A stretch of DNA of 64,000 bases, from assembly GCA_019843655.1 (NCBI GenBank), contig JACDQD010000003.1, positions 25,346,224-25,410,223 on the forward strand. The letters run 5' to 3'. This DNA is from Lethocerus indicus (Eukaryota; Arthropoda; Insecta; Hemiptera; Belostomatidae). The first letter of the stretch is position 1, and every line of letters starts with the position of its first letter. Position numbers and translations under genes: made by a program. The notes beneath the pieces were generated by a model. It ran no database searches, was not told the DNA's origin, and saw only the letters and a list, made by a program, of their open reading frames with translations. Positions 1-12,514 of the stretch are shown in pieces.

Positions 1-3000
1 ACCGAGTCTTACTTTTTAGAGACCCCTCTCCCTTTCAGATTAGCATTATAAAACTGTATTCCCGGAGTTTTTGTCTAATTTATTTCCAGCCGTCACAATT
101 AAGACTTCGCGCTGGTAAGCGACATGCACAGTTCGCGGTTTAGAATACTGCTGTGTTAAGAACTGTTAAAAATTCACTCTAAGATCCGTCCGTCCCTAAA
201 ATAGTTTGATTATACACACTCAAAGTAATAAGAAGTGTATGGGAATAATTTTTATATATTCTTTGGTCCAAAGTTGCTATAATTACGAAAAATAATCATA
301 ATGATATTGAAAAATTACTTAGTATCTGGACACTGAATAATTTCAAATCGAATTTTGCTAGCGATCGTGGATTTACAAATTCATTAAAAAAAATATTATT
401 GTTTCTTTATTATTGTAGTAACTTAACCATGACGATTGCAGTATCCATGTTTATTACAGTGCAAACTACGATCGATCCTTTTATAATTTATTATCCCACG
501 TTTCCATTATTTCACATTCAATTGATAATGGTATTACGGGAATAAGTCCGTACGCTGTTAAATTTAAAACATTCCCAGTGCCGGTTAATGGAGTTGAACT
601 GATCAAAGTCAATAGGGAATGCTCGTGCATCGAATAGACTGTCGGTTTTAATTCAAATATTGGCCCCTGCAGATTTCGGTCGGTCTTCTATGGCCTAATT
701 ATTGCCGGCCGACTATTACTCAACCGGGTCATCGGGGCCCATCCCATTCAATGGGTTTAATAATTTCACAGGTATTCAAAGTACAACCCCGGCATCTATT
801 GATCGGGCCCAAACTTTAATATTGTTCACTGTTGTTGAGGTCAAAACGAGCGAGTTTACCTATTCTGTTGATAGAGCCGATTATTAAGATATTTTTAAAT
901 TTTCGTTATATTTCCACTAATGACCGCAGTCGAATTGATTCGCTGTATTTCGAAGTATTGGGACTATTCAATTTCTTCTCCAGCTATCTTTCTATCTGCT
1001 AATATTCCGTGTAAAATTGAATTCCTAATTCGTAACGAGTACCATCCGTCAGTTTGAAGTCGTACGGCCACAATTTCAACATTCATTAGCAACGGAAATG
1101 ATTGCTCAATGGAAGCTCGAAATGAAGTCAGGCCACCGATCATATCAAACGTTTTATTAAAATGAAAACGCTTCGACTTTAAAAGTTAAAAATACAACCG
1201 CAAAATCGCCACTCGCGTCAACCGGATGGAGAACCAATAATGATTTTCCGACGAGCCGCAAATTTCATATTTAACCCGAGCGCTGTCAAACATAGCGGCC
1301 GGTTTGGTTGTTTTAATTCGTTTCGAATCTTCGTTCGAAACCTAATGAAAAACAAATCGTTCCACCAACTATTTCAACGCCGCTGTATCAACACAAACAG
1401 CCCACATTTGAAATAACCCGGCGGGAAATATTGAAATTGGAATGTAATTAAAAACTGAATAGGAACAGAGGAAACGAATATATGGTCACGGTTTATAAGT
1501 TACAATAATTGAAATAATTATAGGCATTGTGTATTATGAACTGGGGGTTGTATTGGTCCTAATTAATTAATTATTAACAAAGCGCAACTTATTTAAAAAA
1601 ATAGAATTAAAACATAGAGTACATTCCTATTTATAACACTAAGTAATGAAAAAGATGATACTTTGAATATCGTAATTATTGGAGCCGTCTAATTAGCAAC
1701 TCGCAATTGGATCTCAAATAACCCGATACGATTTCCAATGCGGCCAATAACACAATAGGCGTGATAGTTAATTACAATATAGTCTGACATATGGAAATAT
1801 GTCTCTTTGCCAAGTTGATACTTGTATTTGTTATTAAGATCACGTGAGATATCATTTTCGCCTGATGAACAGCAGAAAAAAGTCGTGGCGAAAAATCTTT
1901 TTCAGAATTTTTTGTTGCCCTATTTACTTTATCTTTCATAATTCAGAAACAAAACTGTTTTTATCCGAGCTAATCGGCGGGCACGCGTGTGAGTATCAAG
2001 TGGCCGTAAGTTTGGCCGTTGGTGGGCCGTTCCCCCTATCTCCCTCCCATAACTTTTAAGACACTCCCGCTGACCCCGTCATGACCCCGAAGCCCAAAGT
2101 TTTTATCTTCCCAAAATATTTCCCCTCAACTTTCTCGCCGACTGATAACACGCCGTCGTGAACCCGGATATTTTCGCTGCGCACCCTCAACTTCCATAAA
2201 AAAAGGCGTATTCTTCACTCCTTTAGGATTCAACATCATTTTCATTAAAATAATGTTCAGAAGTACGTATCTATGTAAATTATCCTACCCAGTACATAAG
2301 CAATAACACCGGGAACAATTCTATTATAATGCAGTATTTACCGCAGCCGTGGTAAGTATACAGACTATTCCGTATTTTAACAATATGCACTTCATTGAAG
2401 AGCAATTTCACTGGTAACTCATATTCCACAATAAGGAAGTGAGTAGCTAAAATCATATGTGATTATATTTCAAACCCTCAATGACTGTTAAAATAAACAA
2501 CTTCAATGAGTCGGATATATTGATCGTGCGTTAAATATTATATAAAATTAAATTATATCGCGTCATGTTAATGGATACACTGAAATTAAGTAAATGGATG
2601 CCTGCATGTTGATGACGGATTGTTATTTAAATTCAGACATGGTTGTCAGGCTAAATCTTATAACGCGGGAGCGCAACGGCGAGATCCTTTTATTTCATCC
2701 GGGCTTCCCTCGGGCACCTCGGGCTGTAAGAAAACAGGAGGCAGAAATGAACAAAAGGCGTGTGCCGGCTAACGAAGCCCGCCGGAGGAGGTCGAGGGGT
2801 GAGGGGGAGGCTTGGGCCACGGTTTTCCCGGCCCCGTTCCACGGGATCCCGGCCGTCGGGGAAGATCTGGAATTTTGCCCCGGAGCGCCGGCTCTGTTCC
2901 CATTCCGTTTCGGAAATTCGAATTTCGGACAGAGACGGCTGTGCAGTCGGGGGCCGCCGACTTCATTATTGTCGGCTGAAGTCTCGAGGCGGACCCCCAT

Positions 3001-5179
3001 TTGTGTGTACTCCAGCCGAACAGCTCCTCCGGCCTAATTTCGTTTAATTAACTTCTCCCCCCCCTTCTCTTTGGCAATGGGTCCTGATTATTGCCGACGA
3101 GTCCAGTTAACAATCTAAATTATTTCCGTTTAAAAAAATTAAGGGGGCTTGTATTTTTAAATTAAGCGGTGAAAAAAATAATTGGTCGGGTAAAGGCAGT
3201 AGAAAATAATTCGACATAACAAGTATGATTTTGTAATTTTTAATAATGGGATCGATTTAATTCCTCTCGTAAAATATTACTCTTAATATATTTGCGTAGT
3301 TTTCGGTCATATATAAATTATTAACTTGTGTGAGTTCTCAGTTGCCTCTGTACTCAAAATAAGAAGTTCGTAATAAGCCTGTCACAATGTATTGCACAAA
3401 TACAGACAATACAAAATACACGTTGTGCATATAACGTCGGTAACAATTCAAATAAAGTAGAAAGAGTGAAGAAAAACACAATACGTGTATCGCCTACGTG
3501 ATTTTTGCGGTTACGGTGTGTTTCCTTTCTGTAAGATATTCCTATAGGTAGAGTTATCCCGGAACATTATTTCCGCCATTGAAACAAGCTTTGCTTTTCT
3601 AACCCTATGCGAAATAAGAAATCTCATACCTGTAGAAAAATGGGGGACAAACTCGTATCTTATTTCACCGTAAAGAACCCGGGAGATAAAATCCTTTACT
3701 TTCGTCTGCGTGTAACAAGTGTTTACCAATATCGGAGAGAGTGTAGAGGAAACCTCCTACCGGTCCCCTGTCGAACACCTGGTGTCTCTCGTACCTCCCA
3801 AATTCCTTCAATATCCCGGTCGGATTTTGTTCGGAATATCGGAACGGAATAAACTTTAAAACAATGGAATTGATTGATTTGTCCCGAAAATTTATTTCAA
3901 AATGCAGTGCGGCAAGGAAAGATGTTATTATTGATATGACGATGTGTGCAAGAGGACTAAATAGAATGTCCTCGTGGTTCTATTATTCTATATTAGGACT
4001 AGCAAAAAGACATTTATTACAGGAGATTCCATACGATTTACATTTTATTACTCTCGCGATATCTGAAAAATTTAAGACCACTAATTGGTTTCAGTAGTAG
4101 AAATAAGAAATGAACGTAGCTACAAATAAATTTTAATTCAACACGAAACTGTAATGGTTTTCCGAGTTGGATACGTTGAATGATAAATTATCTTATCTAA
4201 GTAATTTATCTTTCTTTACAAAATTATTAAAGTTTCTCCTCACGCTATAAGTTTTTTACTCATTTATTATTTCGCAATATTAGTGTTATTTACTTACAAC
4301 CCCAAAGGCTCGATGATAACAAGGTATAATGCTTTCTATTTTTTTCGATAACATGGAATTCATTCTAGCCTTCAGAAACAACCGTACAGAATTGTCGCCG
4401 CGACCATTAAATTCCCGTCTCCCGTGGTGCGGCAGTCCCAGGGATGATAAAAAAAACATGAAAAGGTCACGTTTTATCCTTCCCTCCCCTCTGGGGGCTC
4501 GATAATCCTGCGGAGGATTGGGGCGAGAATCGCGGACGGCCTAAGTGTTTACCGATATCGGAAAGTTGCCGCTGGAAGAGGCCCCAGCCGCCGAGGTACC
4601 TGGCCCCGGCACAACGCCCCCCATCCCACCAACAAATCACCCCAGCAATCGATGTGGGAAGAAACTCCGAAGTCTCTGGATGCGGGGACGGTTGGGGGGT
4701 GGGGGGAGACTGGAAAATTTGCATAAAAATCAGCAACAAAAATTGGGCCAACTAGGGTCGTCCGGGACGCTTGGGAGAGGGAGAAGCCCCGCTGTATATA
4801 AATTGGCTAATAATGTTCAACTACCCTTAATTTCCAGGAGGGAGGTTCGTCCCCTAACTACGACCGAATGTCCCTTAGATAACCCGCAAGATGAATGGAC
4901 CCGAGTTCCAGGTTCTGCTCACCGATACCCAATCAACAACCTGCCCCCCGCCAGGATACCTTTACGATGCTACTTTTTAAAACATTTATCCTGTAAAACC
5001 ATTAATTAAAACAGCGGCTTATAATATTTGATTATTTATTGCAACTATCCAACTGAAAATTCATAATTATGACCAACAATCCCACTTCAATGCATAAACA
5101 GTTTTTACATAATTTTTATTCGAATAGATTTAGCGACGAACAAATATTGTGGGGGATAAATATCTGTATGTTGATCGGC

Positions 5180-5337
5180 AAGGTTGGAATAATCGAGGTT
5201 CTTGTGATCTTTTCTCGCCGCTCACCGGTTTAGTTTTTGCTATCCGGTTTTGCTAATCGGTTTCGACTGAACCGATAGCGAAAAACCGTTCCAACGAGCA
5301 GAGGGAAGGTCACTAGAACTGTGGTAATCCTAACCTT
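5180..5337. repeat. Imperfect foldback (long inverted repeat)
   Basis: The left arm, about 5180-5250, pairs with the right arm, about 5269-5337, around a loop of roughly 18 nt. The outer ends match as aaggtt (5180-5185) against aacctt (5332-5337). The most regular part is the inner stem, 5233-5249 against 5269-5286, with about 17 pairs and two single-base bulges. By eye about three quarters of the arm positions pair. A second, mutually exclusive hairpin uses the same right arm: atcggtt (5256-5262) with aaccgat (5270-5276). It could be a small palindromic transposon remnant or a long hairpin RNA. I match no known microRNA to it. Confidence 0.55.
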
Positions 5338-8090
5338 TGTATTAACATACGAATGATTTTCTGTCACCGCTCGCGTTTTTTGGTCTACTCCACACTAAAC
5401 GCTTCCCGTTTACAAAACAATTATATTACTGTGGTATTTTTACTATCCAACGGATGAGTAGGTGATAATTCTCTTTCGGTTTATATTTGTCTGTCTGTAT
5501 TTATTCGGTTTCAATCCGTTTACTTGGGCTATCGGGGTGTCATTTATCGGTGCGTGTGCATTATACACATATAATAAGCATTCTGTGATGCAAATAATGC
5601 AGATATCAAGATTTAGCGGCATTCTCCTTCCTCCCCTGCCAAATCCCACAATGCGAACGCGAATGAGGGAACAAAGTGCCGACGGGTGACACGGTAGAAG
5701 GGTGGGCTGCGGGGTAGATAACCCGGAGGGCGGTCGAGGCTGGCCGAATAACAGGGGCTTGTTTCCACCTTAATTATATCGGCCGAGGAGGAAGAAGAAA
5801 AAAGAGGATCTTCCGGACAATAGATAAAACCGAGCCCCTGTGTTTTTAATGGTTCTTTTTTTCCGTACCAAATTTATTTTTTTATCTGGCCGGCTTAACA
5901 GGGCCCCCGTCCGCTCCCCTTTGAAGTGGCTTATCAGCGGAGGCACCGCTCTCACCGGCTATAACAAGTCCCCGGCCTTATCGCAGCCGGTGGCCAACCC
6001 AACTGTGGAACAATGAAAACAAACAGAGAAAGAATTATCAACAAAATATTAAAGCAGCGAAAATTATTTTCATTCGCGATGTATTACTATAGGGATGTGG
6101 GGAGAAGAGAAAGGTGAAGTGAAAAATATGTAGTTTCGTTCTTTATTTTAAAGCATAAATTAATCTGCTCTTAACCAGGATCTGCTTTCAACACGAATAA
6201 TATTATTATTAACTGCAGCATATTTTTTAATAATTAAAAAAATAATAAAAATAATTTTTTAATTATTGTTGTAAGACACATGCAATATAACTTCAAAACG
6301 TAGATGTATTTTTATTTAAAAATTCCGTTTAATAATTGTACGGAAAAATATTTAAACGGAATTAATCGTTCGGGGTGTATTAAAGAATAGTCTAAATTGA
6401 ACTGGTTCTTCCTCAGGCCTGCTGTTACATTTTCGCCATCTCCAATAAAACGGAGGATTTTTTACCGGATTATCCCAGCCTCCAGAGATGTCCTTTAATT
6501 CAATTCTTTTTAATTCTTTTCCAATCAATACTGTTCTTCTTCAGTGATCTGTTCCCAGAGGAGAAATCCCGCCTCTTCTGTTATAATGTCATCTAGGAAA
6601 TATTTATTTTCCTTTTCATTCAACACGGAAGTGTCTTCAATTTGCATTTTTAAAAAATACAACTTTTAACGAATATTTAAAACGTTTTTGATTGCCGCTG
6701 CTTACCCTTCTTACTTACTCGGCATGCGTTTCAGGACGTTAGCTTATGATGAAGTATCATATACTATATAATTAGCATCAGAGTAACTATTACAGAAAGG
6801 GGGATAATTTTAAATATTTTAAATTATATACATGTGAAATGCTCTTTTAAAGTGTACAGTGAATACGTTGAAGGTTTCAAGCGCTGGGAACTGGGACGGG
6901 AACGACGCTTGTGCGGATTGAACCATTTCCTCTCGGAAATAATGCAATTGCAACATCATTTTACACGGGTAATTTACGATAATTGTTTTGAGCCGCTTAT
7001 GTGATTTGCATATCTTCTTATCTAATTGAGTACTCATTATACTGTTCGCCGGTGGGAGATCGGACTTTCGCAAATCTGTTGCAACAACACACATATCATG
7101 CCTCGGATTATATAGTTCATTTCCTAAAATATAATCAATTATATAGACGGTTCTCATTTCGAAAATTGCTCTGTCGTATATCGCTGTCCGTTTTTATTTT
7201 CTGAAATTGGCCGAAACTCAGTCGAATCGCGAACGGTTTTTTATGTCAAATGACTTAATCATATGGCTCTGGTCGAAAGAAAGCGTCCTTTTCCAATAAA
7301 TTGAGTAGAGTAGGTTTGTAGCTCTCAGGCGAAAGCCGGCGGGGCTTTATCTGCTGGGAAAGGGCCGGCCACTAGAGCGGCAGTGGCTCTTGTTCACGCG
7401 ATACTCCACAACTTCTAATGAACCAGTCACGACTTGTCTTCTCCCTTCCCAATTCCAACTTTTAATCCGTTACAACCTTATTAGCTCTGCGACCCCTGGC
7501 CCCGTTAATTAGTCCCACGCGTAATATTACTTTTAAGTATGATAAAAATCGGGAAAAGTAATCGGGGTCGTCGACGTTTTCTGTATAAATGCATCACAGG
7601 TTGATATGAATGTATAGAAATTGTGAAATCGACGCAAGGTATTTCGAAGTTAAATATCTGTATAATATTTTACATTTTAATTATCCGAATACATTACGTT
7701 ATTTAGTCTTCTTTTATAAAATAATCAGATACGGAAATCGTATAAACGGAATCAGTAAAGCTAGGTTCAATATCCAAATTTCACCCAATAATAGCTAAAT
7801 AAATGTACGAATTATTTATAACGGTTTTCTTTATTTATTTGTTTAACCGTTGAACCAGACCGTTGTTCCAGCCTCAGATCCAAACAGTGATATAATTCAT
7901 AATTTATTCCCACAATCCATTTCTACACGGGTTAAACATTTAACAGGTTATACCGCCGTAAACTTTATTTAATAAGTTATAGGATGGGGATGGGGATATC
8001 TGGCGCCCGACGAAAGTTTTCTCCCCCTACTTCAACCATCGCAGACAGACTTTTACAATGACAAAACTGTTCCAATTCGTTCCACCGTAG

Positions 8091-8141
8091 TTTCTCCCTT
8101 CTCCCTCTCCTCCCTCCCTCCCTCTCTCTCTCTCTCTCCTT
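8091..8141. repeat. Polypyrimidine/CT microsatellite
   Basis: Fifty-one consecutive pyrimidines, first CCCT-like units and then a (CT)n run, lie just before a GC-rich island that starts near 8190. This is simple-sequence DNA with no coding reading. Confidence 0.85.
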
Positions 8142-8875
8142 GTCCGCATTAGGACTGAATAACTGTTGATCAGATAAGAAGTTAAATTGGTGGCGGGCGG
8201 GCTCCCCTACCGCTGGGGCCGGGTCGTCCCCGTTTTCGCGCTTAATAAAATACCACTTGCTTCTCGGGCCCGATTTGCCCCGTTCGTGACGGCCCAGTCA
8301 ACAATGAGACTCTAATAATAGACCAATTACACGTACACGATAATACCGAGACCGGGTTCGGCGGTAGTGTATCGGACGCAACGAGCCTAATAGCTCAATC
8401 GTACCGCAACCCACGTTTATAGCGACAATATTTTTTGACCGAGAGACTTCAAAGCATTCGTTAAATCTTCTTCCACGGTTTCTTTCTCCAGGGCTCCATT
8501 ATTATTGGACACGTGAACGAATAATATCAAAGTATATGACCTCATGAAATGACAACAGGGCGTCCACGTGTGGAAGAGAGGAAAAGAGCACGCGTTAAGA
8601 AAGAGCGTATTAGTGGGCTTTATGGAAAGTATTGCTCATGCATTATTACAAGTATAAGATCGAACACTCGCGATAATAACATGTCCGTATTTTGTCGTTG
8701 CATTAATGCGTTCTGGCTGTAAAAGAAAAATACGCAATATACCCAACGCAATTTTATTGACCAATACCTTCTTGAGAATCATCACTTTCAATCGGAGCCA
8801 GACATGGGTAAAACATTGAATTGGAGAACAGTTGATAAAGTTCAACAAAAGCTTGCGAAAACAGTTCGCTCTCGT

Positions 8876-8943
8876 TTAGTTCAGTCTCGAAGTTTACTCG
8901 ATAAATATTTCCCTTAAAACCTGAGGCTACAAAGCTGAACTAA
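8876..8943. repeat. Short inverted repeat, 9-bp arms
   Basis: TTAGTTCAG at 8876-8884 is the exact reverse complement of CTGAACTAA at 8935-8943, with a 50-nt spacer. The arms are too short and the spacer too unstructured to call an RNA gene. Confidence 0.4.
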
Positions 8944-10533
8944 CCAACGTCAACGAGACTATACGAGCAGATGTATAGCTAAATGATGTTCAACGAGATT
9001 ATTGGGAATAACTTTCTAATTATACATTTTAAATATTTGAGTAAACAGAAAGTAGGTAATATCAATTAAATACCAATATTTTCCCCCCTGCTGTTTTATT
9101 CAGAAGGAAGTTGGAACATAAACATTCTGCTTATTTATTTGACAAATTTAGAAAATGAATCGTGTTCATGTAAAGTAACTGAAGGCCCAATGTAGGAAAC
9201 TTTCAGATAAATCTCCCACAAATGTATTTCTCAAATATAGTTTTCATTTCTGCCATTATAAACAGCCTATAATATTTATTTTTGCAAATACCATTATTAA
9301 AGTTCTGGTTTTTTTGCTGAGTATTTTTACAAGACAGGTCTTCTTAAAAATCGTTTTCTACAAAATTGTCAATTAAAAAAGTTATGCGTAATTGTTTTTC
9401 TTATTTTATTTATATCGGTCGTCTATTTGCATTACAAAATAAAATTTCAATTTGCGCATGAAATCGTTTTCTATTTTAATATTTCATCTTTCTTAATAAT
9501 ATACTAGTGAGGAACAATGGCAGCCCGGGGTTATAAATTCCGTTCAAAACTAATACTTAAAAACACATTCTGTTATCAACTAGAAAATCCTGCGCTCGAT
9601 TCAATAAAGAGGAAAAAAACAAACGTTATTACGCTAGAAATAAATCAAATAGGACATTATCTGGAATTTATATTTATTGCCCCAGTTCTTAACTCGTGTT
9701 CTCTCGATATTGTCTGACACTTGAGGGGGGCTTTCGGGGTTTTGCTCCATTGTTATGGCTTAAAAAACACAAAACAAAGCGTATGGTGATTTCAGAGCGA
9801 ATCGTGAACTTGAAAACTTCTTGAGTAATTAAGCACTGAACCATGTGGGTCAGAAACATGGGTAATTGATATTTAAATATTGATTGGTAGAAAAGTTCTT
9901 GCGGCCTTAAAGAGATATTTATAAATCTCAGTTCTGTAATCGCATATTTAGTACGACATGTTTAACCCGCGTTCGCCCGAGAGATGTTACGGGACAACGT
10001 TAATAATTTATCTAGACTTTAATAATAATGTCGTTTTGGAAACATCGATCACAAGAGGTCTAACAGTAGCAACTTGTCGCTACATCCGCTACAATTATTT
10101 ATTGTAAAGAATCTCCAGTTGATAAACATTAATTGGTTTAAGCTCCAGAGCCTTTCACATAATTTCGGTTACGACTTCGACAATTAAACTTTAATTGGGT
10201 CTCGGATTAGTGTAGGCGGTTGAGGCTCAGCCATCCAAACTGTCTGGAAAATCTGGTGGGTACGACGTTTGATAATGGATTGAATGCTCTATTGTTTCCG
10301 AAATTAGGGGCCTAGCGAAATCGGTTCCCCGACTCGGTTTACACGCCGCACTTCGCGCTAGTGCCACCCGAAACCATTTAGAGCGTTCATTTATTTAAAG
10401 GTGAGTTTCAGAGTTCAAGTGCCAAAAAGTGTGATCCCACTCGGGAACTGGCATTAGCGGCTCTAATGAGAATACGGGGACTGCTCTGAAAATATAAATT
10501 GGAGAAGATCTTGATTTGTGAATTCGAATAGAG

Positions 10534-10586
10534 AATTTGATTGATTTTTTTAAATCCAATCAAATTTTTAAAATTTGATTGATTTT
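10534..10586. repeat. AT-rich direct and inverted repeat cluster
   Basis: The 15-mer AATTTGATTGATTTT occurs at 10534-10548 and again at 10572-10586. Between the copies lies the inverted form, a CAATCAAATTTTT segment. The unit therefore appears in both orientations within 53 bp. It may be a small rearrangement or clustered homeodomain-like sites. No gene is implied. Confidence 0.6.
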
Positions 10587-11229
10587 GATAATAAAATCTA
10601 TCGGAACCCGTCTTCTTTGCTTTTCATTACTAAAAGCAGAGGTCGCCTTTTATAGGGTTAGACGAAGAAATTGAATATTATCAGCCAGCGATAAGGCACA
10701 AACTTCATGATTCTTATCGTCTGAGATACCTTGTCGACCTTGTATGTCTGAAACCGATTCAGCGGACAGTGAACCCTAGACTGATTCTAACTCAGTGGTT
10801 ATTCCTATCGGAAGAATGGCCCTCATAATAATGTGCACGAATAACAAGACAGTAGTGGGTCGAGCGGGTTTCAGATGGAAAATCTCGGTTGTGACGATAA
10901 TATCGGTCTCGACAATCTGATGAACAAAGCCGTAAAGAACCTTCCCGTAAATCCTTCTGATTAACACAATTATCGCAACTGGAGGGCCAGGGGATACATC
11001 GACCGAATCACGAAGCCCAACAGACACTTCAAACTGAAGTTATATTCAAATTGGGTTGATGACACATATATATACGTTTCCATACGTACGTTTCCATACG
11101 TTAAATACGTTTTCAACAATTTAACAGCCCGACTCAAAAAGGAACACGACGAGTGGTAACATCGCATTCGACTTATCACTCTACGTCCTCCACTCTACAT
11201 TATTCAACTGCAAATCGCAATCATACGAT

Positions 11230-11258
11230 ACACAATTAATTGTGTGTGTGTGTATGTG
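11230..11258. repeat. Palindrome running into a (TG)n microsatellite
   Basis: ACACAATTAATTGTGT (11230-11245) is a perfect 16-bp palindrome, and its right arm continues into an imperfect (TG)n run to 11258. The centre, AATTAATT, also carries TAAT-type homeodomain cores, but AT-rich DNA produces these easily. Confidence 0.7.
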
Positions 11259-12416
11259 AGTTACATTTGCAAAACACCTGAAAACACAATCTGACACGAC
11301 GGTTTCTGTTGAGGGCGTTCTCCTTTCACTAAATATTTAGATGCCGACACATGCAGGCAGGGAAACCTACAAGGGTATTGAATGTTACTTTGGCATCCCC
11401 TCATGTTACGTCTTGATTTGCACACAGTTCCAGTAGGACTGAGCCATTATACCAAACTCACTCTCTTTCTCTCTAACACATTTTTGTAAACTTGCAAAAT
11501 CATATGTAATTTGATTATAAGAACTATTCACGACGAAATTGCAAACGAACAGTATTTGACCCAGAGGTGTGCAATATAAATTGTGTGCAAAAAACACAGA
11601 CTGACGAAACGCCAACGTCCACGTTAATTCAGTTAAAACAGCGGTTTCGGAGTTTTAAACAGGGGTCATCCGGGTTATCGATCCTCCCAATTGCAATTGG
11701 CCTGCGATTATAATTGCGGGTGCGGGATCATTAGGAGTTAATGGGGCGTCGCCTACGCCGAATATGCCGTATCGGGCCCATTGTAAGCTGTGGCGACCCC
11801 GTTTTGTTAGCTTCGCACGGCCATACGCGATACCATAATGCGATTATGGTACGGCGGGTAGGTCCCCGCGTCCGCCGGCCGCTCTTCCCCCCAGCTCGGC
11901 GCGGCCTGTTGGACCTCAATCCTCGGATTTCATTATGATTTGAAACCGTCAGCAATACGCCATTGGTGAAGGCGCGTCTACGTCTAATGAATCGCCATAA
12001 AATAAACGACGTGGGAAAATGGGACAAACCCAGATTGAAACAAACGTATAAAGGAATATTAACCGGCGAAAACATACGAATTCGTGTAATGAAGTTTCAA
12101 TTCAATTACACGCAGTCAATTACCTCTTCCAGTGTCTGTTTGGTCTAGTAATCTGCAATGCATTTGTAATGGCACATTACGTAGCTATAGAAAAATTATA
12201 TTAACATTGCAGCAACATGTTATGACAAATAAACTATTTACAGTTAAATTAAAATTAAAAAATTGATTGTGATTCTAGTTTCTTGATATAATAATTGAGA
12301 CATATGGGTACTCTAATTTACCCGGTATTTTTTTCTTGTATTCATATTTAAAAACAACTATAGTAGTTATGGCGTCATTTATTCGTCCAGAATGTCTAAT
12401 CGTATTGTTTTTTCAG

Positions 12417-12514
12417 ATGTTCCAACATTTGCTGAGCCAATAGCAAATGTTACAGTGCCAGTGAGCAGAGAAGCGACACTTATGTGCGTCGTGGACGACC
12501 TCTCATCGTACAAG
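12417..12514 (+). CDS. DIP/lachesin-family IgSF receptor, internal exon A (first part of Ig domain 1)
   Basis: This internal exon has a good acceptor (T-rich tract ending TTTCAG at 12411-12416) and a donor GTAGGA at 12515. Two leading bases complete a codon begun upstream, then 32 codons read VPTFAEPIANVTVPV onward to LMCVVDDLSSYK, ending in phase 0. It encodes the start of the N-terminal Ig domain with its first core cysteine (residue 23 of the visible stretch) and an N-glycosylation sequon NVT at residues 10-12. In DIPs this Ig1 domain binds Dpr partners at neuronal surfaces. Third positions are A/T-rich here, unlike exons B and C. The split after YK and before VAW is in the expected place for Ig1. 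DIP/lachesin assignment is firm as a family; the paralog is less sure. Confidence 0.88.

Larger units (their letters stand above)
1..12416 (+). other. Upstream intron or 5' flank of the DIP-family gene
   Basis: No exon is recognisable here. Exon A at 12417 begins inside a codon, so at least one coding exon (expected to carry the start codon and signal peptide) lies upstream, and this stretch is therefore probably intron at least near its 3' end. I looked for a short hydrophobic open segment ending at a GT donor in phase 1 and found none I would defend. The sequence alternates AT-rich DNA with GC-rich islands at about 2690-3060, 4380-4970, 5690-6000, 7320-7520, 8150-8400 and 11640-11940. Open frames in the islands are explained by low stop-codon density. 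Local structure includes the foldback at 5180-5337 and simple repeats listed separately. Confidence 0.6.

Noticed and set aside
2594..3037. 147-codon + strand open frame overlapping two others and a - strand frame
   Set aside because: It lies in a GC-rich island with few stop codons, several frames are open at once, and no domain, signal peptide or exon border is seen.
4545..5009. 154-codon + strand open frame
   Set aside because: It is proline/glycine-rich because of GC composition, it overlaps an open - strand frame, and it shows no family resemblance.
5462..5689. Hydrophobic + strand open frame considered as the missing signal-peptide exon
   Set aside because: The hydrophobic stretch is too long and irregular for a signal peptide, and no convincing phase-1 donor follows.
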